In this document: positions 16,069 to 23,184 of the stretch, in pieces
Layout of the letters: every line of letters starts with the position of its first letter
Numbering within the stretch: the first letter of the stretch is position 1
NCBI RefSeq assembly: GCF_014641075.1
Contig: NZ_BMHP01000003.1
Location: 682,001-746,000, forward strand
DNA: 64,000 nt
Reading direction: 5' to 3'
Source: Paenibacillus nasutitermitis
Lineage (GTDB): Bacteria > Bacillota > Bacilli > Paenibacillales > Paenibacillaceae
The notes under the pieces: generated by a model
The model's input: only the letters and a program-made list of their open reading frames with translations
Told to the model about the DNA's origin: nothing
Databases searched by the model: none
Program-made: the position numbers and the translations under genes

Positions 16069-16796
16069 CGTTTCGACTCTCCGGAGGGCGGTATGAATTT
16101 ATAACCGATTCCTCGTATTGTAACGATGATCTTGGGATCGGACGGATTCGGTTCGAGCTTTCGTCTTAGTCTTGATATATGGATGACAACCGTCTTTTCA
16201 TCTCCTTGCACCATGGATCCCCATACTTGTTCGTATAGTTGCTGAGCGGTGAATACCCGGTTCGGATGATTGCAAAAATAGTGAAGAAGCTCAAATTCCT
16301 TAGCAGGACAAGGAATTTCCTCATTATTTATGAGCAGTTGACCTGTTGTTTTATTTATTGAAAACACGTCATAAGCAAATATTTTCTCTGATGGTAAAAG
16401 GGAAGTAGAATAGATCGTCCCTCTTCTCAGATGAGCTTTGATGCGAGCGACGACCTCTAAGGGTTGAAACGGTTTAGTCACGTAATCATCTCCGCCCATG
16501 GATAATCCCTGCAATTTGTCGATATCCCCGGAACGTGCGGTGAGAAACATGATCGGCGCGTGCGTTATTTTTCGCAATTCCATGCACAAGGTAAAACCGT
16601 CTATTTCGGGAAGCATTACGTCCAGTACGATCAACGAGTAAGAAACCGTTTGAACAGCTTTCAACGCCTCTGGAGCCGTATTAGCTTTAGAAATCCGATT
16701 AAAACCTTCTTTTCGCAGGAGACTTTCCAACATAATCAAAATGCCTTCTTCATCATCGATTAACAATATTGGCTCATTAAACAGAATACAAACCAC
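16065..16796 (-). CDS. OmpR/PhoB-family response regulator
   Basis: Partner of the kinase. The receiver domain shows the acidic pair in ILLIDDEEG, phospho-acceptor Asp in SLIVLDVMLPEIDGF, Thr in FLTARSGD and Lys in DDYVTKPF. The C-terminal winged helix shows TVVIHISRLRRKLEP and TIRGIGYKF. The start is unclear. Family similarity begins near ILFNEPILLIDD. The only usual start codons are a GTG at 16794-16796, with AAGG touching it, and a TTG at 16865; a CTG at 16782-16784 has better spacing behind GGGTGG. The DNA immediately upstream is a recombination scar, so the original start signals may have been replaced. Confidence 0.85.
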   Translation of the reverse strand: MVCILFNEPILLIDDEEGILIMLESLLRKEGFNRISKANTAPEALKAVQTVSYSLIVLDVMLPEIDGFTLCMELRKITHAPIMFLTARSGDIDKLQGLSMGGDDYVTKPFQPLEVVARIKAHLRRGTIYSTSLLPSEKIFAYDVFSINKTTGQLLINNEEIPCPAKEFELLHYFCNHPNRVFTAQQLYEQVWGSMVQGDEKTVVIHISRLRRKLEPNPSDPKIIVTIRGIGYKFIPPSGESKR

Positions 16797-16849
16797 CCTT
16801 CGATCGTTCCCGATATCGATAATTGTTGATAGATCTAGATTGATTTCTC

Positions 16850-17100
16850 CTAAAGAATCTGCCAACCCTGCCGCTTAGCTTCCGCACGGAAGTCCGGTGT
16901 CGGAGATACGGCAACAGGGTAGCCCACCGACTCCAACATGAATCGCTCCGCCCCTTCTATTCGTAATATCACTAATTTGCGTTCCTTCATAACATCTCCT
17001 CTGGTGGCTTCGTCTTTCGGGTCTTGGATGTTAACCTCCTTATGTAAAACCATCGGGTTGCTTCAACTATAAATATATCAAATTTATTGACATGAGTCAG
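16850..17100 (-). pseudogene. Recombination scar: TetR gene 5' remnant fused to HAD-phosphatase 3' remnant
   Basis: Leftward DNA from about 17100 to 16964 closely matches the promoter and first codons of the TetR gene at 21728: same operator-like TTGACATGAGTCA, same AAGGAGGTTAACAT leader, then CCGAAAGACGAAGCCACC and GAAGGAACGCAAATTAGTGA. Compared with the intact gene the start ATG has become AAG, and about 58 bp encoding the first helices are deleted, shifting the frame. From about 16960 leftward the frame instead encodes MLESVGYPVAVSPTPDF and RAEAKRQGWQIL before a stop at 16850-16852. That matches the C-terminus of HAD-IB/phosphoserine-phosphatase-like proteins (usual form AVNPDxxLRxxAxxxGWxIL). 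Neither piece is functional alone. A single open frame (16850-17053) crosses the junction by chance. Confidence 0.75.
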
Positions 17101-17229
17101 AAAGAAGCCCGGACAGTTATACGTGTATTGACACTTACTTTTACAACAGTACCTGTAATAAAAGTGCGTACTTACATTATTGTACTGTTTTTTTTATACT
17201 CAAAATAATCAAGAAGGAGGAAAATTCAT
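17101..17229 (+). promoter_or_regulatory. Promoter and HxlR-type operator region of the quinone reductase gene
   Basis: TTGACA at 17128-17133 is a perfect -35 box, but the best -10 (TGTAAT, 17154-17159) is 20 bp away. Repeated AGTAC elements follow: ACAGTA at 17146 and TACTGT at 17183 in inverted orientation, and the dyad AAGT-GCGT-ACTT at 17163-17174. Such GTAC/ACTT dyads are typical of HxlR/YodB-type redox regulators, and an HxlR gene lies just beyond the reductase. Confidence 0.5.
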
Positions 17230-17790
17230 ATGAAAACTCTTGTTATCGTGGCACACCCTAACTTGGAAACGTCTGTAATAAACAAACGGTGGGTAGAGGA
17301 ATTGCAAAAATATCCGGAAAAGTATACGGTTCATGAATTGCATAAGGTTTACCCCGATGGAAATATTGACGTAGAACAAGAACAAAGATTAGTAGAATCA
17401 CATGGCAACCTTGTTTTTCAGTTCCCTATTCATTGGTTTAATTGTCCACCGCTCCTAAAAAAATGGCTTGACGATGTATTGTCATATGGTTGGGCATATG
17501 GCTCCACAGGCCACGCATTAAAGAACCGCAAAGTTGCACTTGGCGTTTCGGCAGGAATCAAAAAAGAAAACTATAGCGAACAAGGGAGATATCGATATAC
17601 ACTTGAGCAAATGTTGGTTTCTTTCGAGACGACCTTTCAATACTGTAAAGCAAATTTCCGTTCGCTCTTTGCTGTTTACGGGAAGGAAGACGAAGCAGGC
17701 GAAAACGTGCCGGGATCGGAAAGCGAACAATCTGTTAGCCAATTGATAAATAGCGCTCAGGATTATTTACATTTTATCGATAATATGTAA
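17230..17790 (+). CDS. NAD(P)H-dependent quinone/flavin oxidoreductase, YwrO-like
   Basis: A 186-residue flavodoxin-fold reductase. MKTLVIVAHPNLETSVINKR holds the FMN-phosphate loop; NLVFQFPIHWFNCPPLLKKW and LSYGWAYGSTGHALKNR are the conserved blocks of the YwrO/KefF/MdaB group, which transfers electrons from NAD(P)H to quinones or nitro compounds. AGAAGGAGG lies 8 bp before the ATG. It is convergent with an HxlR gene 68 bp away, and its leader has an HxlR-like dyad. In Bacillus relatives HxlR/YodB regulators control such reductases in response to diamide and quinones, so a detoxification role under electrophile stress is likely. Confidence 0.88.
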   Translation: MKTLVIVAHPNLETSVINKRWVEELQKYPEKYTVHELHKVYPDGNIDVEQEQRLVESHGNLVFQFPIHWFNCPPLLKKWLDDVLSYGWAYGSTGHALKNRKVALGVSAGIKKENYSEQGRYRYTLEQMLVSFETTFQYCKANFRSLFAVYGKEDEAGENVPGSESEQSVSQLINSAQDYLHFIDNM

Positions 17791-17806
17791 GCTGCGTTTA
17801 ACACCT

Positions 17807-17826
17807 GGAAATAAAGAAGTATTTCC
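17807..17826. terminator. Weak convergent terminator
   Basis: GGAAATA pairs with TATTTCC around AAGAAG, with TTCTTC following. It lies between the convergent reductase and HxlR genes. The stem is short and AT-rich, so confidence is low. Confidence 0.35.
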
Positions 17827-17857
17827 TTCTTCGGGAGATGGCAATCCTATTGCTGTA

Positions 17858-18304
17858 CTAGCCCTTTGGCGCCATGTTTTGCTCCCCCCACTCGCACATC
17901 ATACTCAGAAGCGGCATGAGGGTTAAACCACGTTCAGATAAGGAGTACTCCACCTTTGGAGGTACTTGCGGAAACTCCTCGCGTATAATAATTCCATCCG
18001 CCTCCATCTCTTTCAACATAATACTGAGTGTTTTAAAGGTGATTGAACCGATAGATCGCTTTAGTTCGTTAAACCGCATAACTTTATTTTCTGATAGCCA
18101 ATACATAATAATCATTTTATATTTGCCGCCTACTATGGACAACGTATATCCGAAGCCGGTGTCTTTTAGTCGTACTCCGCTTGGAACACAGGTATCACGC
18201 AATGCATTCACTCTCCATTTCTTAAGTTTTAGAGGCATACCAGCTTGCAGGGCTTCTTCACAATCCGTTGCTTCCATTCGCCGGTATGCCTCATGACTCA
18301 ACAC
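17858..18304 (-). CDS. HxlR-family winged-helix regulator
   Basis: An HxlR/MarR-like DNA-binding protein, about 148 residues from the GTG at 18302-18304, which has GGAAAGGGG 9 bp upstream; the open frame extends nine codons further but without a ribosome site. The conserved HxlR core is DTGFGYTLSIVGGKYKMIIM, then RFNELKRSIGSITFKTLSIM with LKEMEADGIIIREEFPQVPP and KVEYSLSERG (wing). The N-terminal 50 residues, with four cysteines in the full frame (EATDCEEAL, RDTCVPSG), are unusual; a conserved cysteine is the redox sensor in YodB and HypR. It probably regulates the convergent quinone reductase gene. Confidence 0.85.
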   Translation of the reverse strand: MLSHEAYRRMEATDCEEALQAGMPLKLKKWRVNALRDTCVPSGVRLKDTGFGYTLSIVGGKYKMIIMYWLSENKVMRFNELKRSIGSITFKTLSIMLKEMEADGIIIREEFPQVPPKVEYSLSERGLTLMPLLSMMCEWGEQNMAPKG

Positions 18305-18452
18305 GTTGTATAGCCCCTTTCCACATGACATTATTCTGACTATATCATCCGATCAATAAGGATTGCTACCAAGACACAGCGAAACAAACCAACGCCCGAG
18401 GCTGCCGTACGAGCGAGGCCATAGACAGGTATGCCCTCCCATTCACTCCAGA

Positions 18453-18474
18453 CCAACTGTATCGATACAGTTGG
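18453..18474. promoter_or_regulatory. 22-bp perfect palindrome upstream of EamA transporter promoter
   Basis: CCAACTGTATC is followed by its exact complement GATACAGTTGG. The palindrome ends 12 bp upstream of the -35 element at 18487, a position that suits an activator. EamA transporters next to GntR/MocR-type regulators often have CTGTAT-ATACAG dyads (recollection, unverified). No such regulator gene lies within the window beside it. Confidence 0.6.
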
Positions 18475-18486
18475 AGAAAAATGACG

Positions 18487-18515
18487 TTGTTCCACTTATC
18501 GTTTTATCATATCTT
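18487..18515 (+). promoter_or_regulatory. Probable promoter of the EamA transporter/nitroreductase operon
   Basis: TTGTTC at 18487-18492 and TATCTT at 18510-18515 with 17-bp spacing. Downstream, CGTTCGCGAACACG (18533-18546) is another short dyad in the leader. Confidence 0.45.
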
Positions 18516-18576
18516 CAAATTAACGGTTTAATACGTTCGCGAACACGCTGCCGTTAGTTGGAGAGGATGATGCAAC

Positions 18577-19533
18577 ATGAGTCAAAAGGAAATAAGGCTT
18601 CCCTATTTCATTGCCGTGCTTAACGCGGTCATTATCGGATTGTCATTTTTGTTTGCCAAGCTCGTACTCGATTATGCCGACCCACTCGACACGCTGGCCT
18701 TTCGCTTTGCCATATCGTTTCTGGTCATGTCCGTTCCGGTGGCTTTCGGCTGGGTTAAGCTTTCCTACCGCGGCAAGCCGATCTACAAAGTACTGCTGAT
18801 GGCAACACTGTACCCACTTGCATTCTTCCTGCTTCAAGCGTTTGGGCTTCAGCATGCCAGCTCGGCGGAAGGGGGCATTCTGTATGCGTTCACCCCAGTC
18901 GTTACCCTGATGTTCGCCTCCCTGTTTCTGAAAGAGGTCACTACCATTTTACAGAAGCTGTCGATCTTTCTGTCGGTACTCGGCGTCGTGTTTATCTTCG
19001 TCATGAAAGGCAGCAGCATCGATCTATCGAACCTGACAGGGATCTCGTTGTTATTGCTGACCTGTGTCACTTTTGCCGGATATACCGTTCTGGCCCGCTC
19101 GCTATCCAAGCAGTTCAGACCAGCGGAAATTACTTATTTGATGATGGGCATCGGGTTCATCTTTTTTCTGATCACTACGTTTACTAGCCATGCGTCCAAA
19201 GGCACACTTCATCACTTATTTTCTCCATTCACCAGCGGCATCTTTATCGTATCCATTCTCTTCCTGGGGGTTGTATCCTCACTATTTACGGCATTAATGG
19301 CCAACTACATCCTGTCCAAAATGGAAGCATCTAAAATGAGCGTATTTGCCAATCTCTCTACCATCGTCTCCATGACAGCCGGGGCGGTGTTTCTGGGGGA
19401 AGAAGTGACAATCTATCACCTGATTGGCTCGATTATGATTATAGCTGGGGTTATCGGTACGAATAGACTAGGCCGAAAAAAAACATCGGAGAGCCGCAAT
19501 AAATTAACGGAAGTAAATAGTTCAAGGAGCTGA
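18577..19533 (+). CDS. EamA-family (DMT superfamily) transporter
   Basis: A 318-residue, ten-segment drug/metabolite transporter with two EamA repeats (about residues 8-140 and 150-290). Recognisable pieces are AEGGILYAFTPVVTLMFASL at the end of the first repeat and the matching SKMSVFANLSTIVSMTAGAV with FLGEEVTIYHLIGSIMIIAG in the second. GGAGAGG lies about 11 bp before the ATG. Members export amino acids, metabolites or toxic compounds. The gene is followed after 6 bp by a nitroreductase, so the two are co-transcribed. The palindrome in front suggests control by a dimeric regulator encoded elsewhere. Confidence 0.85.
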   Translation: MSQKEIRLPYFIAVLNAVIIGLSFLFAKLVLDYADPLDTLAFRFAISFLVMSVPVAFGWVKLSYRGKPIYKVLLMATLYPLAFFLLQAFGLQHASSAEGGILYAFTPVVTLMFASLFLKEVTTILQKLSIFLSVLGVVFIFVMKGSSIDLSNLTGISLLLLTCVTFAGYTVLARSLSKQFRPAEITYLMMGIGFIFFLITTFTSHASKGTLHHLFSPFTSGIFIVSILFLGVVSSLFTALMANYILSKMEASKMSVFANLSTIVSMTAGAVFLGEEVTIYHLIGSIMIIAGVIGTNRLGRKKTSESRNKLTEVNSSRS

Positions 19534-19539
19534 ATATAA

Positions 19540-20166
19540 ATGTCATCAACAACCTATTTTTGTACCATCGCTCGAGAACGTCACTCGGTCAAGCAATATG
19601 ACTCTTCGCACGAACTGAGCAAACAAGAGATCGAAGAGCTGCTTGAGATCGCGAGCTGTGCGCCGTCAGCCTGGAATCTTCAACATTGGAAGTATATCTC
19701 CATCCATGATCAATATGCTAAAGAGAAGCTGCTGCCTATCGCTTACGGACAACAGCAAATCGTCGAGGCCTCTGTCGTCGTAGCTATACTTGGCGACCTT
19801 GAGGCCAATCTGAATGCCGTGGACGTCTTTGAATCGGATGTAGAAGCGGGGCTAATGACGGAAGATATCAAGTCAAGCTTGATCAGCCAGATTAACGCAG
19901 CATACTCAGACATACCTGCCTATGCGCGTGAAGAAGCGATTAAGAACGCATCGCTCGCCGCGATGCAGCTCATGCTCGCTGCGAAGGCAAAAGGGCTTGA
20001 TTCATGCCCGATGGGTGGATTCAACGTCGATACCTTTATGGAAGCGTTCAGCGTCCCTGGCCGATATATCCCTATTATGCTAATCGCGATTGGCAAGGCG
20101 GCAGGACCCAGTCGTCCAACCTCACGAATTCCGGTAGATAAGAAGATTGTCTGGAACGGTTTCTAA
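19540..20166 (+). CDS. Nitroreductase-family protein
   Basis: A 208-residue FMN-dependent nitroreductase-fold protein. The N-terminal RERHSVKQYDSSHELSKQEI and EELLEIASCAPSAWNLQHWK give the FMN-binding Arg/Ser region and the NxQxW block; AAKAKGLDSCPMGGFN and PIMLIAIGKAAGPSRPTSR match the rest of the YodC/YdgI branch. AAGGAG lies 11 bp before the ATG. It follows an EamA exporter, so together they could reduce and export a xenobiotic or quinone; this is inference. No regulator is immediately attached. Confidence 0.88.
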   Translation: MSSTTYFCTIARERHSVKQYDSSHELSKQEIEELLEIASCAPSAWNLQHWKYISIHDQYAKEKLLPIAYGQQQIVEASVVVAILGDLEANLNAVDVFESDVEAGLMTEDIKSSLISQINAAYSDIPAYAREEAIKNASLAAMQLMLAAKAKGLDSCPMGGFNVDTFMEAFSVPGRYIPIMLIAIGKAAGPSRPTSRIPVDKKIVWNGF

Positions 20167-20264
20167 TGCCCCCCTCATCAGCTTTACGCCGCCAGCGTGA
20201 AAGTAAAAGCCGTCCATTCGTTTCGAACGCTTGCCTTCAAGCGCGCCCATTATCGCGAACGGTT

Positions 20265-21086
20265 TCAAGACCCATCTTTAAGCTTCCGAATACTTCTAAT
20301 TTTTTGTAACCAGGCTTGATCTAACAATCTTGGGAAGAGACGATAAATACGCCATGCCCACCGAACGGAAGCCGGGAAAATAATGACAGCTTTATTTTTG
20401 ATAATGCCCTCTAATATAATATCAACGGCCTTGCTTGGATTCATTGCCCCTTTGGGCAGTGATTCCACTATTTTTTCATTCGCTACATTGGCAACCGTCA
20501 TATTCTTATAAATGTCGGTTTGAACATGTCCGGGACAGATCGTACTAACCTTGACCCCAACATCAACTCCCTCATACCTCAACGATTGTGAAAGACCGAC
20601 GACTGCGTGTTTACTTGCACAATATGGCGTGTTGCCAGGCTGCGGCATTAATCCTGTGGCAGAGGCTGTATTGATGATATGTCCAAATCCTTGTTTGGCC
20701 ATCACCCGATAGGCTATCGTCGACCCATAAAGGACACCATTCAAGTTGATATCCATAACTTTTTTCCACTGCGCCAGGGTCAAATCTCTGACATCACCGC
20801 CAATCGCAATACCGGCGTTATTAAACATATAGTCAATCCTGCCATATTGTAATACGGTATTATCAATTAGCTGTTGAATATCGGTTTCGCTAGCAACATC
20901 AACACGCATATAGTTTGCGGTTCCACCGCTATTCATAATCTGATCAGCAGTCATTTTAGCGTGATCTTCACGAATGTCTGCTACAACAACGGTCGTTCCC
21001 AATTTAGATAATTGGCAACAAAGCTCTCTTCCGATGCCAGCGCCTCCACCAGTTATAATGGCAACTTTATTCTTAAAATGATTCAC
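20265..21086 (-). CDS. Short-chain dehydrogenase/reductase (SDR)
   Basis: A classical SDR of about 273 residues: the NAD(P)-binding TGGGAGIG near the N-terminus, NNAG (residues of about 90), and the catalytic triad Ser in NTASATGLMPQ with Tyr and Lys in PYCASKHAVVG. The C-terminal extension (VRWAWRIYRLFPRLLDQAWL) is amphipathic and may associate with membrane, as in SDRs acting on lipids or steroids. The GTG at 21084-21086 has GGGGAG 8 bp upstream and is preferred over the upstream TTG-type frame extension. It lies downstream of the TetR gene, with a TetR-like operator (21105-21122) directly before it. Confidence 0.9.
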   Translation of the reverse strand: MNHFKNKVAIITGGGAGIGRELCCQLSKLGTTVVVADIREDHAKMTADQIMNSGGTANYMRVDVASETDIQQLIDNTVLQYGRIDYMFNNAGIAIGGDVRDLTLAQWKKVMDINLNGVLYGSTIAYRVMAKQGFGHIINTASATGLMPQPGNTPYCASKHAVVGLSQSLRYEGVDVGVKVSTICPGHVQTDIYKNMTVANVANEKIVESLPKGAMNPSKAVDIILEGIIKNKAVIIFPASVRWAWRIYRLFPRLLDQAWLQKIRSIRKLKDGS

Positions 21087-21104
21087 AATATACACTCCCC
21101 TATA

Positions 21105-21122
21105 TTGACTGACATCAGTCAA
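21105..21122. promoter_or_regulatory. TetR operator before the SDR gene
   Basis: TTGACTGACATCAGTCAA is an 8-bp inverted repeat with a 2-bp centre. The same TTGACT/AGTCAA half-sites recur upstream of the TetR gene (21788-21803), and a decayed copy survives at 17087-17100. Confidence 0.75.
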
Positions 21123-21158
21123 TTTAATATAAAAATAATACAGCTTTCGAGGAAGCTG

Positions 21159-21728
21159 TTAATCGATGCCTAACATGCGTTTATAAAAATACTTTAGCTT
21201 CTCTACTCTTTCTTCATCGGACATGCTTGAATCAACCGACTGCCAGCCGAATAAACAGAATTTCGCCGTTTCCTCAGGATACGAGCAGTTGAAAGAACCG
21301 TCCGCATTTCCAATTCCAATTAATTCTTTGAATATAGGGAGAATCATTTTTATTCCTGTGCTGCCAATTCGCTTGTGAATCTCCTTATTCTCGTGCTGAT
21401 GTATGGTTGTAATTAAAGAAGCATCTTTTTTTAGCATATTGCTTGTAAATAGGAACATTTTTTCTAATCGATCCGCTGCGCTGATTGCGTTGTCTTTCAT
21501 CAGTACCATTAAATCTGCCAATATCTCTTTAGCCCACTCTTCAACTACGGCATCGAGCAATTCTGATTTTGATTTCACGTAGTGATACACAAGCCCATGT
21601 GCTACACCCATTTTATTCGTAATATCACTAATTTGTGTTCCTTCATAACCCTTCTCCTCAAACAATTCCTTGGCTGTCTGAATAATTTCAGCGCGCCTCT
21701 CATCTGGTGGCTTCGTCTTTCGGGCCAT
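21159..21728 (-). CDS. TetR-family regulator of the SDR gene
   Basis: A 189-residue TetR protein. MARKTKPPDERRAEIIQTAK, ELFEEKGYEGTQISDITNKM and GVAHGLVYHYVKSKSELLDA form the helix-turn-helix. The ATG at 21726-21728 has a perfect AAGGAGG site 9 bp upstream; nine further in-frame codons upstream are not likely translated. A 16-bp palindrome lies in its promoter and a second dyad with the same half-site precedes the SDR gene, supporting autoregulation plus control of the SDR. Its 5' end and promoter are partly duplicated as a pseudogene 4.7 kb away (16964-17100). Confidence 0.92.
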   Translation of the reverse strand: MARKTKPPDERRAEIIQTAKELFEEKGYEGTQISDITNKMGVAHGLVYHYVKSKSELLDAVVEEWAKEILADLMVLMKDNAISAADRLEKMFLFTSNMLKKDASLITTIHQHENKEIHKRIGSTGIKMILPIFKELIGIGNADGSFNCSYPEETAKFCLFGWQSVDSSMSDEERVEKLKYFYKRMLGID

Positions 21729-21787
21729 GTATGTTAACCTCCTTATGTAAACCATCTGGTTGCTTCAAATATGAATATATCAAATTC

Positions 21788-21803
21788 ATTGACTCGAGTC
21801 AAT
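21788..21803. promoter_or_regulatory. TetR operator before its own gene
   Basis: ATTGACTCGAGTCAAT is a perfect 16-bp palindrome 60 bp upstream of the TetR start. Half-site TTGACT is identical to that of the SDR operator. Confidence 0.75.
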
Positions 21804-21817
21804 GCGGTTAAACCCCC

Positions 21818-22513
21818 TTATTCATTAATTAATCCGACTAAATATTTATAATTATCCTCTGTAATTCCAAAAGTATTTGTGGGATTTTTTTGATACAATT
21901 CTTCTGCAAATTTTATTGTATCATCGGATACTTGATTTGCCTCAATAATGTTCTCCTTCCAATATTCTATACATTTAATTGATCTCTTGTCTTTTGAAGA
22001 CAATTTATGCTCTAAACAAAAATTCAAGTCTTTTATAAACGTATTCCATCCTTTTAAATTGAAGTTAAAATCCGCATCTTTTTTCTGTGCCAAGTTTTCA
22101 ATCTGTAATTTCGAAATTTTAGTATCATTTGTTATTTGTGAAAAAAACGGAAGAATATAAGGAGTTATATCCTGTTTTTCGTCTACCTGCTCATCAAGAC
22201 TGGACAATCGTATTAAACGTAATTGTAAATCTGTAATTGCTGTCTCAGTCCTACGTTTTTCTTCTTTAATAAAAAGCCGAATATCAAAATCATTATTATT
22301 TATATACTGATTAATGTTATTTAAATTCATCCCCATATTTTTAAGTGAAATGATCACGAAAATTTTTGAAAAAGAATTGGAATTATAAAATCGATGACCA
22401 TACTCATTGATATATGCTGGGGTGAGTAGGTTTATTTCATCATAGTATTGTAATGTCCGTACACTTACACCGGTCAATTCAGAAAGCTCTTTAATTTTTA
22501 TATATTGTTCCAT
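21818..22513 (-). CDS. MerR-family regulator paired with Hsp33-like protein
   Basis: A 231-residue MerR-type protein. Residues 1-70 are the winged helix-turn-helix: YIKIKELSELTGVSVRTLQY then YDEINLLTPAYINEYGHRFY, with a further helix ISLKNMGMNLNNINQYI. The remaining 150 residues are Asn/Lys/Ile-rich and helical and could be an effector domain similar in length to TipA-type proteins, but I do not recognise it. The gene follows the Hsp33-like gene by 11 bp and has no strong ribosome site, suggesting translational coupling. Both genes are much more AT-rich than their neighbours, which points to horizontal acquisition. The operon promoter has a MerR-type 19-bp spacer with a centred dyad, so autoregulation is likely. 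Confidence 0.85.
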   Translation of the reverse strand: MEQYIKIKELSELTGVSVRTLQYYDEINLLTPAYINEYGHRFYNSNSFSKIFVIISLKNMGMNLNNINQYINNNDFDIRLFIKEEKRRTETAITDLQLRLIRLSSLDEQVDEKQDITPYILPFFSQITNDTKISKLQIENLAQKKDADFNFNLKGWNTFIKDLNFCLEHKLSSKDKRSIKCIEYWKENIIEANQVSDDTIKFAEELYQKNPTNTFGITEDNYKYLVGLINE

Positions 22514-22524
22514 AGGTATACACT

Positions 22525-23163
22525 CTATTCTATCTTGTTTTCTGATATTACATTTGCCAGATGACTATAGATATTTTCAACATTATCCCAATTCATTTGT
22601 TCTAACTCCTTTGATAGATACACCAATTCATAAGCACTTTTAGAAATTAACTTTTCATTAGCAAATGGTAAGGGTTGCATCAAAAGCCCCCTTGTAGAAT
22701 TATCCCCTGCCATTATAAATTGACTTGGAAGTTGTTCGCTCTGTACTGTGAAATGAGAAAATAGCATAACGACACTATCCATATACGCCTCAACTGTCCC
22801 TGTGTGTAATCCTGTTTCCCAATTCCCTGTTGTTATTGACACGACAGATTTATTATCAAATAAATCAGTTACAGTCCCATCAAATTCATTGAGTTTATTA
22901 TTATATTCAATACTAAATTTTGAATCTGTAATTTGACAAAAAACAGAGACTCCTTGAGAAAGACGAAAAGAAAAACTTATTTTTGCATTAAAATCATTTA
23001 TGGCAGATAATAGCGTACAATTTGTAATGATCTGCTCCAAAAACTTGCGTATCCTATAGGTCCCTGTAAATTCACTTAATGCTTTTTCTGAAATTTGATG
23101 TGTATCCGTAATAACCATTCTAAAGTCTTTGTTTGCTGAAAGCATTTTTATCATATTATTCAT
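22525..23163 (-). CDS. Hsp33-like chaperone-fold protein lacking the C-terminal redox zinc domain
   Basis: A 212-residue protein whose body matches the Hsp33 (HslO) substrate-binding domain: RIRKFLEQIITNCTLLSAIN early; HTGTVEAYMDSVVMLFSHFT and then VQSEQLPSQFIMA in the middle; RGLLMQPLPF near the end, corresponding to the SEQ-P and GGxLxQxxP blocks of Hsp33. Normal Hsp33 has about 290 residues and ends in a CxCx(27-32)CxxC zinc redox switch; here the protein stops before that region and has only two scattered cysteines. It therefore cannot be activated by the known oxidation mechanism. It is the first gene of an operon with a MerR regulator; start ATG with GAGGTGAT upstream. The role is unknown; holdase or ligand-sensing partner of the regulator are both possible. 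Confidence 0.7.
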   Translation of the reverse strand: MNNMIKMLSANKDFRMVITDTHQISEKALSEFTGTYRIRKFLEQIITNCTLLSAINDFNAKISFSFRLSQGVSVFCQITDSKFSIEYNNKLNEFDGTVTDLFDNKSVVSITTGNWETGLHTGTVEAYMDSVVMLFSHFTVQSEQLPSQFIMAGDNSTRGLLMQPLPFANEKLISKSAYELVYLSKELEQMNWDNVENIYSHLANVISENKIE

Positions 23164-23184
23164 TTTTTATCACCTCTTAAATTA

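Noticed and set aside
16850..17053. 67-codon open frame that looks like a small gene
   Set aside because: It spans the junction of two unrelated gene remnants; its first part is a TetR gene read out of frame and only its end is HAD-derived.
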